A stretch of 64,000 nucleotides of DNA from Paraglaciecola sp. (GTDB lineage: Bacteria > Pseudomonadota > Gammaproteobacteria > Enterobacterales > Alteromonadaceae). The position numbers were made by a program, and so were the translations under genes. The DNA lies in contig JAACSL010000020.1 in NCBI GenBank assembly GCA_009993955.1, positions 1 to 64,000 of the forward strand, in the 5' to 3' direction. The notes beneath the pieces were generated by a model. It had not been told where the DNA came from. It did not search any database and saw nothing but the letters and a program-made list of their open reading frames with translations. Below, in pieces: positions 7,406-16,851 of the stretch; positions within the stretch are counted from its first letter, which is position 1; the number at the start of each line of letters is the position of its first letter.

Positions 7406-9694
7406 ATGAATCCACTGCAGTTTAAACAACTCAATACCAGCCGTCGTCAGTTTCTTGTGGGTAGTGTGGGAGCAGGTTTGCTCATGGCCTTTGCCCCAGC
7501 GGTGAATGCCCTCTCCACACTCACGGGCAGCGCTAGCCAACGCCTAGATGCAAAGCTGTTCAGCCCCACGGTGTGGTTTGAGATAGATAGTAATGGCCTA
7601 ATCATCGTCAACATTGCTAAGGCGGAGATGGGGCAACATGTTGGTACAGCTTTGGCACGCATCGTGGCTGATGAATTGGGGGCCGATTGGCAGCAAGTGC
7701 AAATTAGACACGTGGACACTGATCCTAAATGGGGTTACATGGTAACGGGTGGCTCATGGTCAGTCTTTCAAAGTTATTTACCTATGTCGCAAGCGGGGGC
7801 AGCTGGTAGATCGGTATTACTGAGTGCCGGGGCCAAATTGTTAGGTGCCAATCCTCAAGAATGTAGCCTCGAAAACAGTCAGGTCACATGGAAAAACAAA
7901 ACGGTGAGCTTTGCGCAGATTGTGCAAAAGGGCGATATTGATAAAGTATTTAGTGCGGATGAACTGGCGACGTTTAGCCCAAAAAATCCAAACAAGCGCC
8001 AGTACATTGCCAAATCTGCTATGGCCTTAGATATTCCAGCCAAAACCAACGGTAGCGCTAAATATGGGATCGATGTTGAACTAAAAAACATGGTGTATGC
8101 ACGCCCTATCGTACCGCCCACCCGTTACGGCTGTGTGGTGAAAAAGGTAGATGACAGTGCGGCGAAGAAGGTGAAAGGTTATCTTGGTTACCAAATTCTG
8201 CAGGATAAAAGTCATACCTTACAGGGCTGGGTGAGTGTCATTGCTGAGCATTACTACGCAGCGGTTAAAGCCAGCAATCTGATCAAAGTAGACTACGAAC
8301 TTGGCGAAACTGCGACGGTTAGTGAAGCTGATATTATTCAACAAGGTACTGTCTTGTGTGCTGACCCAACCAGCGGTGCGTTAGTGGTAAACGAAGGTGA
8401 TATCAAGGCGGTAGCCGGTCAGGCAGAGCAATCCATTCAGGCTAATTACCATACAGCGACGGCATTGCATTTCACCATGGAGCCAGTCAATGCAAGCGTG
8501 GAATTTGTTGATGGTATCTGTCATGTGCATACAGGTAATCAGTGGCAGTCGTTGTTTTTACCGGTGGTGGCGCAGGCATTAGGTTTAGCTGAAGACAAAG
8601 TGCTTATTCATCAATATTATTTAGGCGGTGGTTTTGGACGTCGCCTAGCCGGTGATTATATGATCCCTGCCGCGTTAACAGCGCAAGCCTTGGGTAAACC
8701 GGTAAAACTGGTATTTACCCGTGAAGATGATGCGCGCTTTGACTGTGTGCGTTCGGCTTCTGTGCAGCAAATGCAAGCCTATTGGGACAAAAACGGCAGA
8801 CTATTGGGTATCGATCATGCCGCCGCTGCGGGATGGCCCACTTTGACCATGGCCCCCGGATTTCTGCCAGATGATTTAGACAAAAAAGCCAAATACGATC
8901 CTTTCTCCATATCCGGCGCTGATCACTGGTATACCCTGAAAAACCATCGGGTGAGAGCTATCAATAATCCCTTAGCGCAACAAACCTTTGTGCCTGGTTG
9001 GTTGCGCGCGGTGGGGCCAGGCTGGACTGCATGGGCAGTGGAATCATTCATGGATGAAATTGCCCACCACATGCAACAAGATCCCCTGGCGTTTAGGATG
9101 GCTTTGTTAGATGCAAGTGGTAAAAATGCCGGCAAGGCACCTGAAGCGGTAGGCGGAGCAAATCGATTGGCCTCTGTGTTGCAGGCAATTAAAGCCAAGG
9201 TCAATTGGGGGCAAACCTTAGCTAAACATCAAGGCATGGGGTTGGCGGTTTCCTCAGGTCAAGAACGCACCATGCCCACTTGGGGGGCGTGTGTTGCTCA
9301 CGTTGAGGTTAATCCTAACACTGGGGTTGTGAAGGTATTAAAACTCACCAGCGTAATGGACTGTGGCACGGTTGTGCATCCCGACGGTGCGCTGGCGCAA
9401 ACTGAGAGCGCGATGTTATGGGGTTTGAGTTTAGCTTTGCACGAAGGTACAGCGTTTGCAGATGGCCAAGTCAAAGACACCAATCTCAATACCTATAAAC
9501 CACTGCGCATGAATGCGGTACCCGAGTTAGACATTAGTTTTATACAAAATAATGAGTTTCCCACAGGATTGGGTGAGCCGGGACTGATTGCTGTGGCGCC
9601 AGCCATTGCCAATGCCGTGTTTAATGCTGTGGGCGCACGGGTGCGTAGCTTACCCATCCAGCCAGATGCAGTGTTGGCGGCACTTAAAGCCTAA
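7406..9694 (+). CDS. iorB: Molybdopterin-binding subunit of a periplasmic molybdenum hydroxylase (isoquinoline 1-oxidoreductase beta type)
   Basis: Large catalytic subunit, 762 aa, the usual size. A Tat signal is visible: SRRQFLVGS at residues 12-20 followed by a hydrophobic stretch ending APAVNA, so the folded complex is probably exported with the Fe-S subunit as a hitch-hiker. Family motifs include YYLGGGFGRRLAGDY and the C-terminal GLGEPGLIAVAPAIANAVF, with the family's catalytic Glu in the GLGEPG loop. GGAGG lies about 10 bases upstream of the ATG. No FAD subunit, cytochrome partner or XdhC-type maturation gene is next to the pair. Confidence 0.88.
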   Translation: MNPLQFKQLNTSRRQFLVGSVGAGLLMAFAPAVNALSTLTGSASQRLDAKLFSPTVWFEIDSNGLIIVNIAKAEMGQHVGTALARIVADELGADWQQVQIRHVDTDPKWGYMVTGGSWSVFQSYLPMSQAGAAGRSVLLSAGAKLLGANPQECSLENSQVTWKNKTVSFAQIVQKGDIDKVFSADELATFSPKNPNKRQYIAKSAMALDIPAKTNGSAKYGIDVELKNMVYARPIVPPTRYGCVVKKVDDSAAKKVKGYLGYQILQDKSHTLQGWVSVIAEHYYAAVKASNLIKVDYELGETATVSEADIIQQGTVLCADPTSGALVVNEGDIKAVAGQAEQSIQANYHTATALHFTMEPVNASVEFVDGICHVHTGNQWQSLFLPVVAQALGLAEDKVLIHQYYLGGGFGRRLAGDYMIPAALTAQALGKPVKLVFTREDDARFDCVRSASVQQMQAYWDKNGRLLGIDHAAAAGWPTLTMAPGFLPDDLDKKAKYDPFSISGADHWYTLKNHRVRAINNPLAQQTFVPGWLRAVGPGWTAWAVESFMDEIAHHMQQDPLAFRMALLDASGKNAGKAPEAVGGANRLASVLQAIKAKVNWGQTLAKHQGMGLAVSSGQERTMPTWGACVAHVEVNPNTGVVKVLKLTSVMDCGTVVHPDGALAQTESAMLWGLSLALHEGTAFADGQVKDTNLNTYKPLRMNAVPELDISFIQNNEFPTGLGEPGLIAVAPAIANAVFNAVGARVRSLPIQPDAVLAALKA

Positions 9695-9705
9695 GTCGAG
9701 CCTAC

Positions 9706-9738
9706 AAAAAAGCTCAAGCGCGAGCTTGAGCTTTTTTT
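9706..9738. terminator. Strong bidirectional intrinsic terminator
   Basis: AGCTCAAGC (9711-9719) pairs with GCTTGAGCT (9724-9732) around a GCGA tetraloop, flanked by A5 upstream and T6 downstream. It sits between the converging iorB and DUF2167 genes and can serve both strands. Confidence 0.9.
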
Positions 9739-9755
9739 GCCTAAAGGTGGTGTGT

Positions 9756-10670
9756 TCAACTGTCGTTTGTTTGGTTTTTGCGCCAGAACAGCTTTTTAAC
9801 AAACGCGCCCACTGCAACTAACAATATTATGCCGAATTTTTTCAAGAATAAAAAAGCCGCTGCGAGTAAACCGGTTTTAGCCAGTACTTTACCGGCCACT
9901 AAGGCGCCGATACCGTAAGCGGCGACTTCATCAAGCTCAGGATCAAAATCTGCGTAACGTGAACCTTGATTAAATTCAGCCATGGCCAATACGTTGTCAA
10001 GGTTGGTGGAGATTTGTGGTAGTTGATCCATTCCTGCGATGAAGTTCAGCACCAATACCCCCTTACGACCCAGAACCCGTATGTTGTAGTTCAAGGTATT
10101 CACCGGCGCATCACCAAATTGAATTTCTTTGGCCCAATGCAGTTTATTGCTGGTGGCGTCGTAATATGGCTTTGCTGCCCACCCTACCAGTTTTATAGGA
10201 ACATAACCTTGTTCCACCCTTGCTTCACTGGTAAGCGCCGTATCTTCCTGCATTTGTATCAGTAACTCGTCGTAATTCAAATCAGCAGCATCTTCATCAC
10301 TGACATAACCATCTTGCTCATATTCGATGGTCACGCCCCAGGAGTCCGAGTCAAAAGGTGTGGTATCGGCTGGAAATAACATGCCAAGCAGCGCTACTCG
10401 GTTGCCGGGTGGATTGCCCCAAATTTCTTCCAGTACTTTTTTGCTGTCTTGTTTATTCAGGTAATAAAATGATTCAGGCACGGTCAACGTGGCGACCTGA
10501 TTGGCTAATTGGATCTCGCCCGTTTGCCGCTCGATTGATGCCCAAAGTGCCTGCGACCACTCGGCGTATTGCTGTTGTTCGCTGAGTTCGTTAGGGGCGC
10601 TCTCTTGCGCCAACAGCGGTGGCACAAAACAACAGAGTAAAATGAAATACAGCTTGGCTAGCGTTGGCAT
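9756..10670 (-). CDS. DUF2167 family membrane protein
   Basis: About 304 residues with a cleavable signal peptide (MPTLAKLYFILLCCFVPPLLA), a periplasmic domain with the DUF2167 features (WGNPPGNRVALLGMLFP, SWGVTIEYEQDGYVSDEDA, HWAKEIQF, NYNIRVLGRKGVLVLNFI), and C-terminal hydrophobic segments ending in a basic tail (KKLFWRKNQ). The open frame extends to 10709, but AAAGGA lies 4-5 bases before the ATG at 10670 and the signal peptide begins there. The function of DUF2167 is unknown. It is transcribed alone and shares the strong downstream terminator with iorB. Confidence 0.8.
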   Translation of the reverse strand: MPTLAKLYFILLCCFVPPLLAQESAPNELSEQQQYAEWSQALWASIERQTGEIQLANQVATLTVPESFYYLNKQDSKKVLEEIWGNPPGNRVALLGMLFPADTTPFDSDSWGVTIEYEQDGYVSDEDAADLNYDELLIQMQEDTALTSEARVEQGYVPIKLVGWAAKPYYDATSNKLHWAKEIQFGDAPVNTLNYNIRVLGRKGVLVLNFIAGMDQLPQISTNLDNVLAMAEFNQGSRYADFDPELDEVAAYGIGALVAGKVLAKTGLLAAAFLFLKKFGIILLVAVGAFVKKLFWRKNQTNDS

Positions 10671-10949
10671 AAAGTCCTTTTCATGGATTGAGTGAATTTT
10701 TTTGAGCATAACGCCAAAATGTCGCCAAACACAGTTTTACTTGTCTGCGTAGCGTAGATTGATAGTCGACTGAGCAAAAATCCAGCAATTCAGCCAAGGA
10801 GCCTGAGCGGCGCATTAAAAAATCAATACTGCTGGGAATAAATATGGTGAAATCCACGGATAACTTTCTGACAAAGTTACGTGTTATGTTATTGTTTAAT
10901 AGCTAAAACATTTATTGTTCATTCACTTGTAAGAAAACATTGGAACGCT

Positions 10950-12404
10950 ATGAAAACTCTTTCTGATATTGGTCTTATTGGCCTTGCTGTCATGGGTGAA
11001 AACCTTATCCTCAATATGGCCAGTAAAGGTTATACCGTTACGGCTTACAACCGCTCAACTGATAAAGTAGAACATTTCATCAACGGCAGAGCCAAAGGCA
11101 TGTCGATTCGTGGCGCCTATTCGGTAGAAGAGTTAGTCAACTCCCTTGCCAGCCCACGTAAAATTATGATCATGGTGAAATCTGGCGCGCCAGTGGATGC
11201 AACAATTGAGCAATTGGTGCCGCATTTAGACAAGGGCGATATTATTATCGACGGCGGCAATACCCATTTCCCCGATACCATACGCCGCGAAAAATACTTG
11301 GCTGAAAAGGGCATTCATTTTGTTGGTGCCGGTGTTTCAGGTGGTGAAGAAGGGGCGCTCACTGGGCCGTCCATTATGCCCGGTGGTTCTGCCGAAGCAT
11401 GGCAAGCAGTCAAACCTATCTTCCAAAGTATTGCTGCCAAAGTGGATGATGGCTCACCTTGTTGTGATTATGTCGGTGAGAATGGCGCAGGGCATTTTGT
11501 GAAGATGGTGCATAACGGTATTGAATATGGCGACATGCAGTTGTTGTGTGAAGCTTACCAAATTATGAAAGAAGTCTTGGGCCTGACAGCTGATGAAATG
11601 CATGAAGTGTTCAAGCAATGGAATACCACAGAACTCGACAGCTATCTGGTGGAAATCACACGGGACATTTTGGCTTATAAAGATAGCGACGGTAGCCCTT
11701 TAGTGGAAAAAATCCTCGATACTGCAGGGCAAAAAGGCACGGGTAAATGGACGGGTGTTATTGCCCTTGACCTGGGTGTGCCCTTAACACTTATTGCAGA
11801 ATCGGTGTTTGCTCGGTGTATTTCAGCCTTAAAATCTGAGCGTGTAGCGGCGTCTAAAGTGTTGTCTGGCCCTGAAAAAACCTTTAGTGGCGACAAAGCG
11901 GCCTTCATTGAAGATTTGCGCCAAGCTGTGCTTGCATCGAAAATCGTTTCTTATGCACAGGGTTACACTCTGATGCGCGAAGCGGCTAAAGAATTTAATT
12001 GGCACCTAAACTATGGTGGCATTGCCTTAATGTGGCGTGGCGGTTGTATTATCCGCTCGGCGTTTTTAGGAAAAATTAAAGATGCCTTCGATAAAAACCC
12101 AGAGCTAAATAACTTGTTATTGGATGAGTACTTCACTAATACCGTGGTCAATGCGCAAGCCGGTTGGCGCAAGGTGGCAATGAGTGCCATTGCCAATGGT
12201 GTGCCTGCGCCTTGTTTAACCGCTGCCTTGAACTATTTTGACGGTTATCGTACCGAGCGTTTACCAGCTAACCTGTTACAAGCTCAACGAGATTATTTCG
12301 GCGCACATACTTACGAACGCACCGACAAACCACGTGGTGAGTTTTTCCACACCAACTGGACTGGGCGTGGTGGCAATACTGCTTCGTCCACCTATAACGC
12401 CTAA
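10950..12404 (+). CDS. gnd: 6-phosphogluconate dehydrogenase, decarboxylating
   Basis: Oxidises 6-phosphogluconate to ribulose-5-phosphate with CO2 release and NADPH formation (oxidative pentose phosphate pathway, cytosol). From the ATG at 10950 it is 484 aa, with the NADP fold IGLAVMGENLILNMA, the substrate loop GVSGGEEGALTGPSIMPGG and the catalytic Lys in HFVKMVHNGIEYGDMQL. The open frame runs 23 codons further upstream, but that extension is not part of the family. It stands alone; zwf and pgl are not in the window. It is functionally linked to the xylose genes at 58-61 kb only through pentose phosphate metabolism. Confidence 0.96.
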   Translation: MKTLSDIGLIGLAVMGENLILNMASKGYTVTAYNRSTDKVEHFINGRAKGMSIRGAYSVEELVNSLASPRKIMIMVKSGAPVDATIEQLVPHLDKGDIIIDGGNTHFPDTIRREKYLAEKGIHFVGAGVSGGEEGALTGPSIMPGGSAEAWQAVKPIFQSIAAKVDDGSPCCDYVGENGAGHFVKMVHNGIEYGDMQLLCEAYQIMKEVLGLTADEMHEVFKQWNTTELDSYLVEITRDILAYKDSDGSPLVEKILDTAGQKGTGKWTGVIALDLGVPLTLIAESVFARCISALKSERVAASKVLSGPEKTFSGDKAAFIEDLRQAVLASKIVSYAQGYTLMREAAKEFNWHLNYGGIALMWRGGCIIRSAFLGKIKDAFDKNPELNNLLLDEYFTNTVVNAQAGWRKVAMSAIANGVPAPCLTAALNYFDGYRTERLPANLLQAQRDYFGAHTYERTDKPRGEFFHTNWTGRGGNTASSTYNA

Positions 12405-12428
12405 CTCACTCACAGTATCAAAAACAAA

Positions 12429-12471
12429 AGGCCTTGGATCATTTTAAGTAATCCAAGGCCTCTGTTTTTTT
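12429..12471 (+). terminator. Intrinsic terminator of gnd
   Basis: AGGCCTTGGAT (12429-12439) pairs perfectly with ATCCAAGGCCT (12451-12461), followed by CTG and a run of seven T. Confidence 0.9.
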
Positions 12472-12758
12472 GCGGATTGATCAATCGCCACTTTATCGTT
12501 GTTTTTGGTGTGATCCTCACCTTCCCGGGGGGATAAGCTAAGGTTCCCTGAACGTATTGACCAATACACGTTACACTAACCTTAGCAGAAACTAGGCCAA
12601 TTATTTTTCATTATATCTTTCAGATAGTTAGCTTGTTTGATTACTAAGTTCACTGACTGGCTTGCACAATAATTGGGATTTGCTTAGTTATGGAGCCCTA
12701 AAACGGGGCGGCAGGTATGGGGGATTTGTGCCACTGATTTTGCAGCGTTAACTGGGAT
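12472..12758. other. Intergenic region downstream of gnd
   Basis: The gap between gnd and the converging yacL gene is about 350 bases including the terminator. I see no gene or repeat in the remaining part. Confidence 0.5.
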
Positions 12759-13118
12759 TCAGGCAGGGTTTAAAAAGTCCTGCCAAGCCTCAATCAACTG
12801 TTTGATATCTTCTAAACCACAGCCTATTTGCAGATTTTCGTCTAACTCAGTGCCTTCGGGCAATTCATCATCTTCCTGCCATAACATGGTCTTGAACTGA
12901 AGTTCGGCTTCGTCTTGATCTAACACCAAGTCGTAATCTTTACCGTTTACCACTATTTGGCGTTTTTGTTTACTTTCAAGTAGGGCGATATTGATCAACA
13001 AGCCTTGGATAGCTTGCATATCATCGCCAATTTCATGGCTAAGCCAATCCCCAAAATGCCCCAATTCACATTCGGCTATAGGGCGACCTGTTACATCACG
13101 ATAAAATTGATAATCCAT
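12759..13118 (-). CDS. yacL: YacL family protein (UPF0231)
   Basis: Small acidic cytosolic protein of 119 aa. The start MDYQFYRDVTGRPIAECELGH matches the opening of E. coli YacL, and the C-terminal half has the same acidic stretch followed by CGLEDIKQLIEAWQDFL. The molecular function of UPF0231 is not known. It lies 22 bases downstream of ygjP on the same strand, so the two are probably co-transcribed. Confidence 0.88.
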   Translation of the reverse strand: MDYQFYRDVTGRPIAECELGHFGDWLSHEIGDDMQAIQGLLINIALLESKQKRQIVVNGKDYDLVLDQDEAELQFKTMLWQEDDELPEGTELDENLQIGCGLEDIKQLIEAWQDFLNPA

Positions 13119-13140
13119 GGTTCATGTCATAGTGGTTGAG

Positions 13141-13647
13141 CTACCATACTTTACCAGAATGCTCTAATTCCGTCAGATAAACTCGCACTTCGAACTCGAG
13201 TTGATGGTAGTCGGGCAACATATGCTGACAAAGCTGGTAGAACGCTTTGTTGTGATCTTTTTCTTTTAGGTGAGCTAGCTCATGCACCACAATCATATTC
13301 AGAAAAAGCGCAGGTGTTTGTTTAAATAAAGTACTGATCCGAAGTTCGTTTTTGCGTTTGATTTTGTTGCCTTGCACTCTCGCTACATAGCTGTGTAAAC
13401 CCAAGGCTTGATTCACCACATGGATTTTATTATCGAAGGCTATTTTACTTAAGGGCGCGGTTTTCTTGAGAAAATGATTTTTCAGATCAAGCACGTAGTC
13501 ACGCAAGTCATTGTCATTGGCAACGTTATGAATACCTTGGTGTTTACTTCGTAGCCAGTCACCGAGTTGATTACGCTCTAACATGGCGCTGACCTGTTGC
13601 ACAATGCTGGGTGAATAGTGAGCTAAATAGGGTAATGGCGTAGTCAT
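13141..13647 (-). CDS. ygjP: YgjP-like zinc metallopeptidase (DUF45/M48-like)
   Basis: Predicted cytosolic zinc protease of 168 aa. The HExxH motif is in VVHELAHLKEKDHNKAFYQL, with a following Asp/His-containing segment as in YgjP/SprT-like proteins; the C-terminal DYHQLEFEVRVYL also matches the YgjP pattern. It is the first gene of a probable ygjP-yacL operon. A 16-bp-arm inverted repeat begins only 9 bases upstream of the start codon and a 14-bp tandem array follows, so the promoter or 5' leader is likely within or beyond these repeats. Confidence 0.85.
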   Translation of the reverse strand: MTTPLPYLAHYSPSIVQQVSAMLERNQLGDWLRSKHQGIHNVANDNDLRDYVLDLKNHFLKKTAPLSKIAFDNKIHVVNQALGLHSYVARVQGNKIKRKNELRISTLFKQTPALFLNMIVVHELAHLKEKDHNKAFYQLCQHMLPDYHQLEFEVRVYLTELEHSGKVW

Positions 13648-13655
13648 GTGTCATC

Positions 13656-13702
13656 GTTCAACGGAAATCATGGCAATCATAACCCAATGATTTCCGATGA
13701 AC
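13656..13702. repeat. Inverted repeat upstream of ygjP
   Basis: GTTCAACGGAAATCAT (13656-13671) and ATGATTTCCGATGAAC (13687-13702) are inverted copies with one mismatch over 16 bases and a 15-base loop. It would form a strong hairpin in the ygjP leader or could be a protein-binding site. Confidence 0.75.
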
Positions 13703-13704
13703 TA

Positions 13705-13828
13705 GGTGTGGCACCCACGGTGTGGCACCCACGGTGTGGCACCCACGGTGTGGCACCCACGGTGTGGCACCCACGGTGTGGCACCCACGGTGTGGCACCC
13801 ACGGTGTGGCACCCAAGGTGTGGCACTC
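13705..13828. repeat. 14-bp tandem repeat array
   Basis: Eight head-to-tail copies of GGTGTGGCACCCAC starting at 13705, 13719, 13733, 13747, 13761, 13775, 13789 and 13803 (the last with one change, CAC to CAA), plus a degenerate partial ninth at 13817. Each unit contains a small inverted repeat GGTG-TGG-CACC. The period is not a multiple of three and there are no spacers, so it is neither coding nor CRISPR. It lies between the convergently oriented end of the chemoreceptor gene and the ygjP leader on the minus strand. Confidence 0.9.
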
Positions 13829-13852
13829 AGTCTTTATTCTTCAGCGAGTGCC
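13822..13852. repeat. Inverted repeat at the edge of the tandem array
   Basis: GGCACTC (13822-13828), the divergent end of the array, is repeated inverted as GAGTGCC (13846-13852) with 17 bases between. It lies 41 bases past the chemoreceptor stop and could act as its mRNA 3' hairpin; there is no T tract on the minus strand. Confidence 0.5.
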
Positions 13853-13892
13853 AAGGTGGGCATGGGCCTAGCGTTGTGCTGTTCAGTGTTGT

Positions 13893-15428
13893 TTAACCAA
13901 AGGTTAATCCTAATGACACCAATGATTGTGTGCGTTTCTCAATGCTATTTGACTCTTTTTCCACAATATCGGCTTGTTCTAAGTTGGCTTTGGAAGAGTC
14001 GCTAATATTGGTCATATTGCGACTGATCTCTTGTGACACCATGCTTTGTTCTTCAGATGCAGTGGAAATCTGCGCGGCAAGATCAGAAATAAGGGTCACC
14101 TCATCATATACTTTAAATACCAAGGCACGGGTCTCATCTGTTTCTTTCACACAGTCTTCTGCAGCATCCTTACCCTTGTGCATGGTTTTTGACCAGCTCT
14201 GCAAAGTAGATTGAATTTCACTGATGGAGCTTTGAATTTGTTCTGTTGCTTTGTGTGTGCGACTTGATAAGGCTCGCACTTCATCCGCTACCACGGCAAA
14301 ACCGCGTCCTTGTTCACCAGCACGCGCAGCTTCGATGGCTGCGTTGAGAGCCAGAAGGTTGGTTTGATCGGCAATGCCTTGAATTTCTTGCATGATCCCA
14401 CCGATTTTTTCGGCCTCTGCCGCCAGTTCTGTGGCAGAACTGGCCGAATTTGAAACATCTTTAGCTAAACCGGCAACACGCTCCATAGTACGAGTCATGG
14501 AATCGGTGGCTGCTTTACAATCAACATGCACAGACTCCACTTTTTTAGAGGTACTCACTGTATTACTTGCCACTTCACTGATCGAGGCCACCATTTCCTC
14601 AATGGCGGTCACAACTTGATGTATTTCACTGGTTTCTCGCTCTACGCCCTTTTTTGCTTCCAGCGCAGATGATCGTAATAAACCAACGCCAGAAGACAGA
14701 CTACTGGTGCCATCTATGATTCTTCCCAATATGGTTTTAATCCGACCTTCATCCATTTTTTTCATAAAATCAGCGACGCTAGCGATATTTTTACCGGAAT
14801 AAACTAAGCGTGAAATACTGTCATACTGACCTTGTTGGTCTAACAGATATTGGCGGAGTTGAATCAATTCGTCCTTAAACACTAGATAGGGCAGAGCAAT
14901 CAAGGCGAAGGCGACAAAGGGATAAAATAAAGCCAATACAGCTATAGCAAATGCCAAGGCTAAAAACACCATATCTTTGCTGAATCTAGCCGGAGCCGAT
15001 AATACAGCAGAGGCTTTGCCTTCATTTAGTTGACTGTATAAGGTTTGGGCGTTGGTTTTATATTCAGGCTGTAAGCGACGTCTAACCGACTGATACCCGG
15101 TTAATTGACCATCTTGATAAACGGGAGTAACAAAGGCATCAACCCAATAGTAGCGGCCGTCTTTACAACGATTTTTCACCGCGCCTCGCCATGCCTGTTT
15201 GGCTTTCAGTTTTGTCCACATATCGGCAAACGCCGCTTTGGGCATGTCTGGATGGCGAACAATATTATGGTTTTTACCGACGAGTTCTTCTTTACTGTAA
15301 CCGGCCACTTTGCAAAAGTTCTGATTGGCATAGGTAATAACACCACGAGTATCCGTGACGGACACAAGCTCCTCATCATGTCCGAAGGTCACTTCCTCGT
15401 TAATAATATTCTGCCCACTTCTTGCCAT
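13893..15428 (-). CDS. Methyl-accepting chemotaxis protein with PAS domain (Aer-like)
   Basis: Chemoreceptor of 511 aa. The N-terminal PAS domain (about residues 10-120; [47 protein letters not shown]) is of the Aer type, which usually binds FAD and senses redox or oxygen. A hydrophobic hairpin (about 150-185) anchors it from the cytoplasmic side, and the C-terminal signalling hairpin carries [20 protein letters not shown]. No periplasmic ligand domain is present. An ATG at 15446 is in frame, but GGGAG lies 8 bases before the ATG at 15428. No other chemotaxis genes are nearby. Confidence 0.9.
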   Translation of the reverse strand: MARSGQNIINEEVTFGHDEELVSVTDTRGVITYANQNFCKVAGYSKEELVGKNHNIVRHPDMPKAAFADMWTKLKAKQAWRGAVKNRCKDGRYYWVDAFVTPVYQDGQLTGYQSVRRRLQPEYKTNAQTLYSQLNEGKASAVLSAPARFSKDMVFLALAFAIAVLALFYPFVAFALIALPYLVFKDELIQLRQYLLDQQGQYDSISRLVYSGKNIASVADFMKKMDEGRIKTILGRIIDGTSSLSSGVGLLRSSALEAKKGVERETSEIHQVVTAIEEMVASISEVASNTVSTSKKVESVHVDCKAATDSMTRTMERVAGLAKDVSNSASSATELAAEAEKIGGIMQEIQGIADQTNLLALNAAIEAARAGEQGRGFAVVADEVRALSSRTHKATEQIQSSISEIQSTLQSWSKTMHKGKDAAEDCVKETDETRALVFKVYDEVTLISDLAAQISTASEEQSMVSQEISRNMTNISDSSKANLEQADIVEKESNSIEKRTQSLVSLGLTFG

Positions 15429-15660
15429 CGGTAGTACTCCCAACATTTGCTTTAACAGACCGAGTCATCGCGACCCATCTTGTTCATTGTATCGTCAATA
15501 AACGTTTAAAACTTAAGACTATATGCAGATTGGCAGAAGGCAAATTTATGTAGCGCACTTTGCGAATTTAACGAACAACGGTCTGGCAAGGCCAGCAAGT
15601 GTTTGGAATTGCTCCTAAAGCTTGTATGCTGCATGCAAATAAGGCGAGGGTTAGTTTTCA

Positions 15661-16851
15661 GTGAAAGACATTGTTATTGCGGGGGCTGGTATCGGCGGCT
15701 TAACCGCTGCTTTAGCACTGCGCCAGCAAGATTTTAATGTGCGGGTGATTGAGCAGGCTGAGTATTTATCAGAGATTGGTGCTGGCTTACAACTCAGTCC
15801 CAATGCGATGCACGTTATGCAGGCCTTGGGTATCAGTCAACCGCTCTGTGCTGTTGCATTTCGTCCAAAGGCGGCCCAGATGCGTCACTACCAAAGCGCT
15901 AAACTATATTTTTCGGTACCCTTAGCCGAGGCTTGTATCAGCCGCTACGGTGCACAGTATGTGCATATTCATCGCGCCGATTTGCAACGTGTACTGTGGC
16001 AAGCGTGCCAACAGGCTGGGGTAAGTTTCCACTTTTCCGAATCGGTTATTGGTTACCACCACGCAGACAGTGGCGTTCATATCCACCTTGCGTCAGGACA
16101 GTCTTGGCAAGCAGATTGTTTGATTGGTGCGGATGGCATTAAATCGAAAGTCCACAGTGCCATGTTAGGTGAGCAACAGGCGCGTTTTACCGGGCAAGTT
16201 GCATGGCGAGGCACGGTGCCAAGCCAGTGTTTGCCAACAGGATTAGTCAGCGAAAACGCTAATTTGTGGGTGGGGCCGGGTCGACATTTTGTCAGTTATT
16301 ATGTGCGCTCAGGTGAAGCCGTTAATTTTGTCGCTGTCGAAGAGCGCAGTGACTGGCAAACGGAGTCGTGGAGCCAACTAGGCGATGTACAGGAACTACG
16401 CCGCGCTTTTGCAGGTTGGCATCCAGCGGTGAGTGACATACTAGCCGCCACACAGCAATGTTATTTATGGGCCTTACATGACAGAGCGCCACTATCACGT
16501 TGGACAGATGGGCACGTAGCTCTGTTGGGGGATGCCTGTCATCCAATGTTGCCTTTTCTCGCCCAAGGCGCTGCCATGGCTATGGAAGACGCGTATGTAC
16601 TCGCCGCGATGCTAAAACAATTCACCGACATCAAACAAGCGCTGCTGCAATACCAGCAACGTCGATTGCCAAGAACGTCGACTATTCAGACTCAAGCCCT
16701 TAAAAATGCTGCCTTGTATCATATGCAAAATCCCTTGCAGCGGACAAAGTTGGATATATTGGCCGGGCTATCTGCATGTGGCTTAAGTGATCAAATCGCG
16801 GTGAGAAAATTAGACTACATCTATAACTACAATGTGGTAGATAGAAGCTAA
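15661..16851 (+). CDS. FAD-dependent aromatic monooxygenase (salicylate hydroxylase-like)
   Basis: Group A flavoprotein monooxygenase, 396 aa. It has the FAD dinucleotide motif IAGAGIGGLTAALALRQ at the N-terminus, the NAD(P)H/FAD motif LIGADGIKSKV mid-protein, and the second FAD motif VALLGDACHPMLPFLAQGA. The segment EIGAGLQLSPNAMHVMQALG is typical of salicylate/3-hydroxybenzoate hydroxylases. The start is GTG with GAGGG about 11 bases upstream. No ring-cleavage genes are adjacent, so the substrate is uncertain; other options are kynurenine or urate (HpxO-like) oxidation. Confidence 0.82.
   Translation: MKDIVIAGAGIGGLTAALALRQQDFNVRVIEQAEYLSEIGAGLQLSPNAMHVMQALGISQPLCAVAFRPKAAQMRHYQSAKLYFSVPLAEACISRYGAQYVHIHRADLQRVLWQACQQAGVSFHFSESVIGYHHADSGVHIHLASGQSWQADCLIGADGIKSKVHSAMLGEQQARFTGQVAWRGTVPSQCLPTGLVSENANLWVGPGRHFVSYYVRSGEAVNFVAVEERSDWQTESWSQLGDVQELRRAFAGWHPAVSDILAATQQCYLWALHDRAPLSRWTDGHVALLGDACHPMLPFLAQGAAMAMEDAYVLAAMLKQFTDIKQALLQYQQRRLPRTSTIQTQALKNAALYHMQNPLQRTKLDILAGLSACGLSDQIAVRKLDYIYNYNVVDRS

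Noticed and set aside
13705-13828. Tandem array as a CRISPR array
   Set aside because: The 14-bp units are directly adjacent with no unique spacers, and no cas genes are in the window.
13648-14005. Plus-strand frames through the tandem repeat encoding a repetitive Cys/His peptide
   Set aside because: All frames through a 14-bp period cycle through the same residues; there is no ribosome-binding site, and one frame runs antisense into the chemoreceptor gene.
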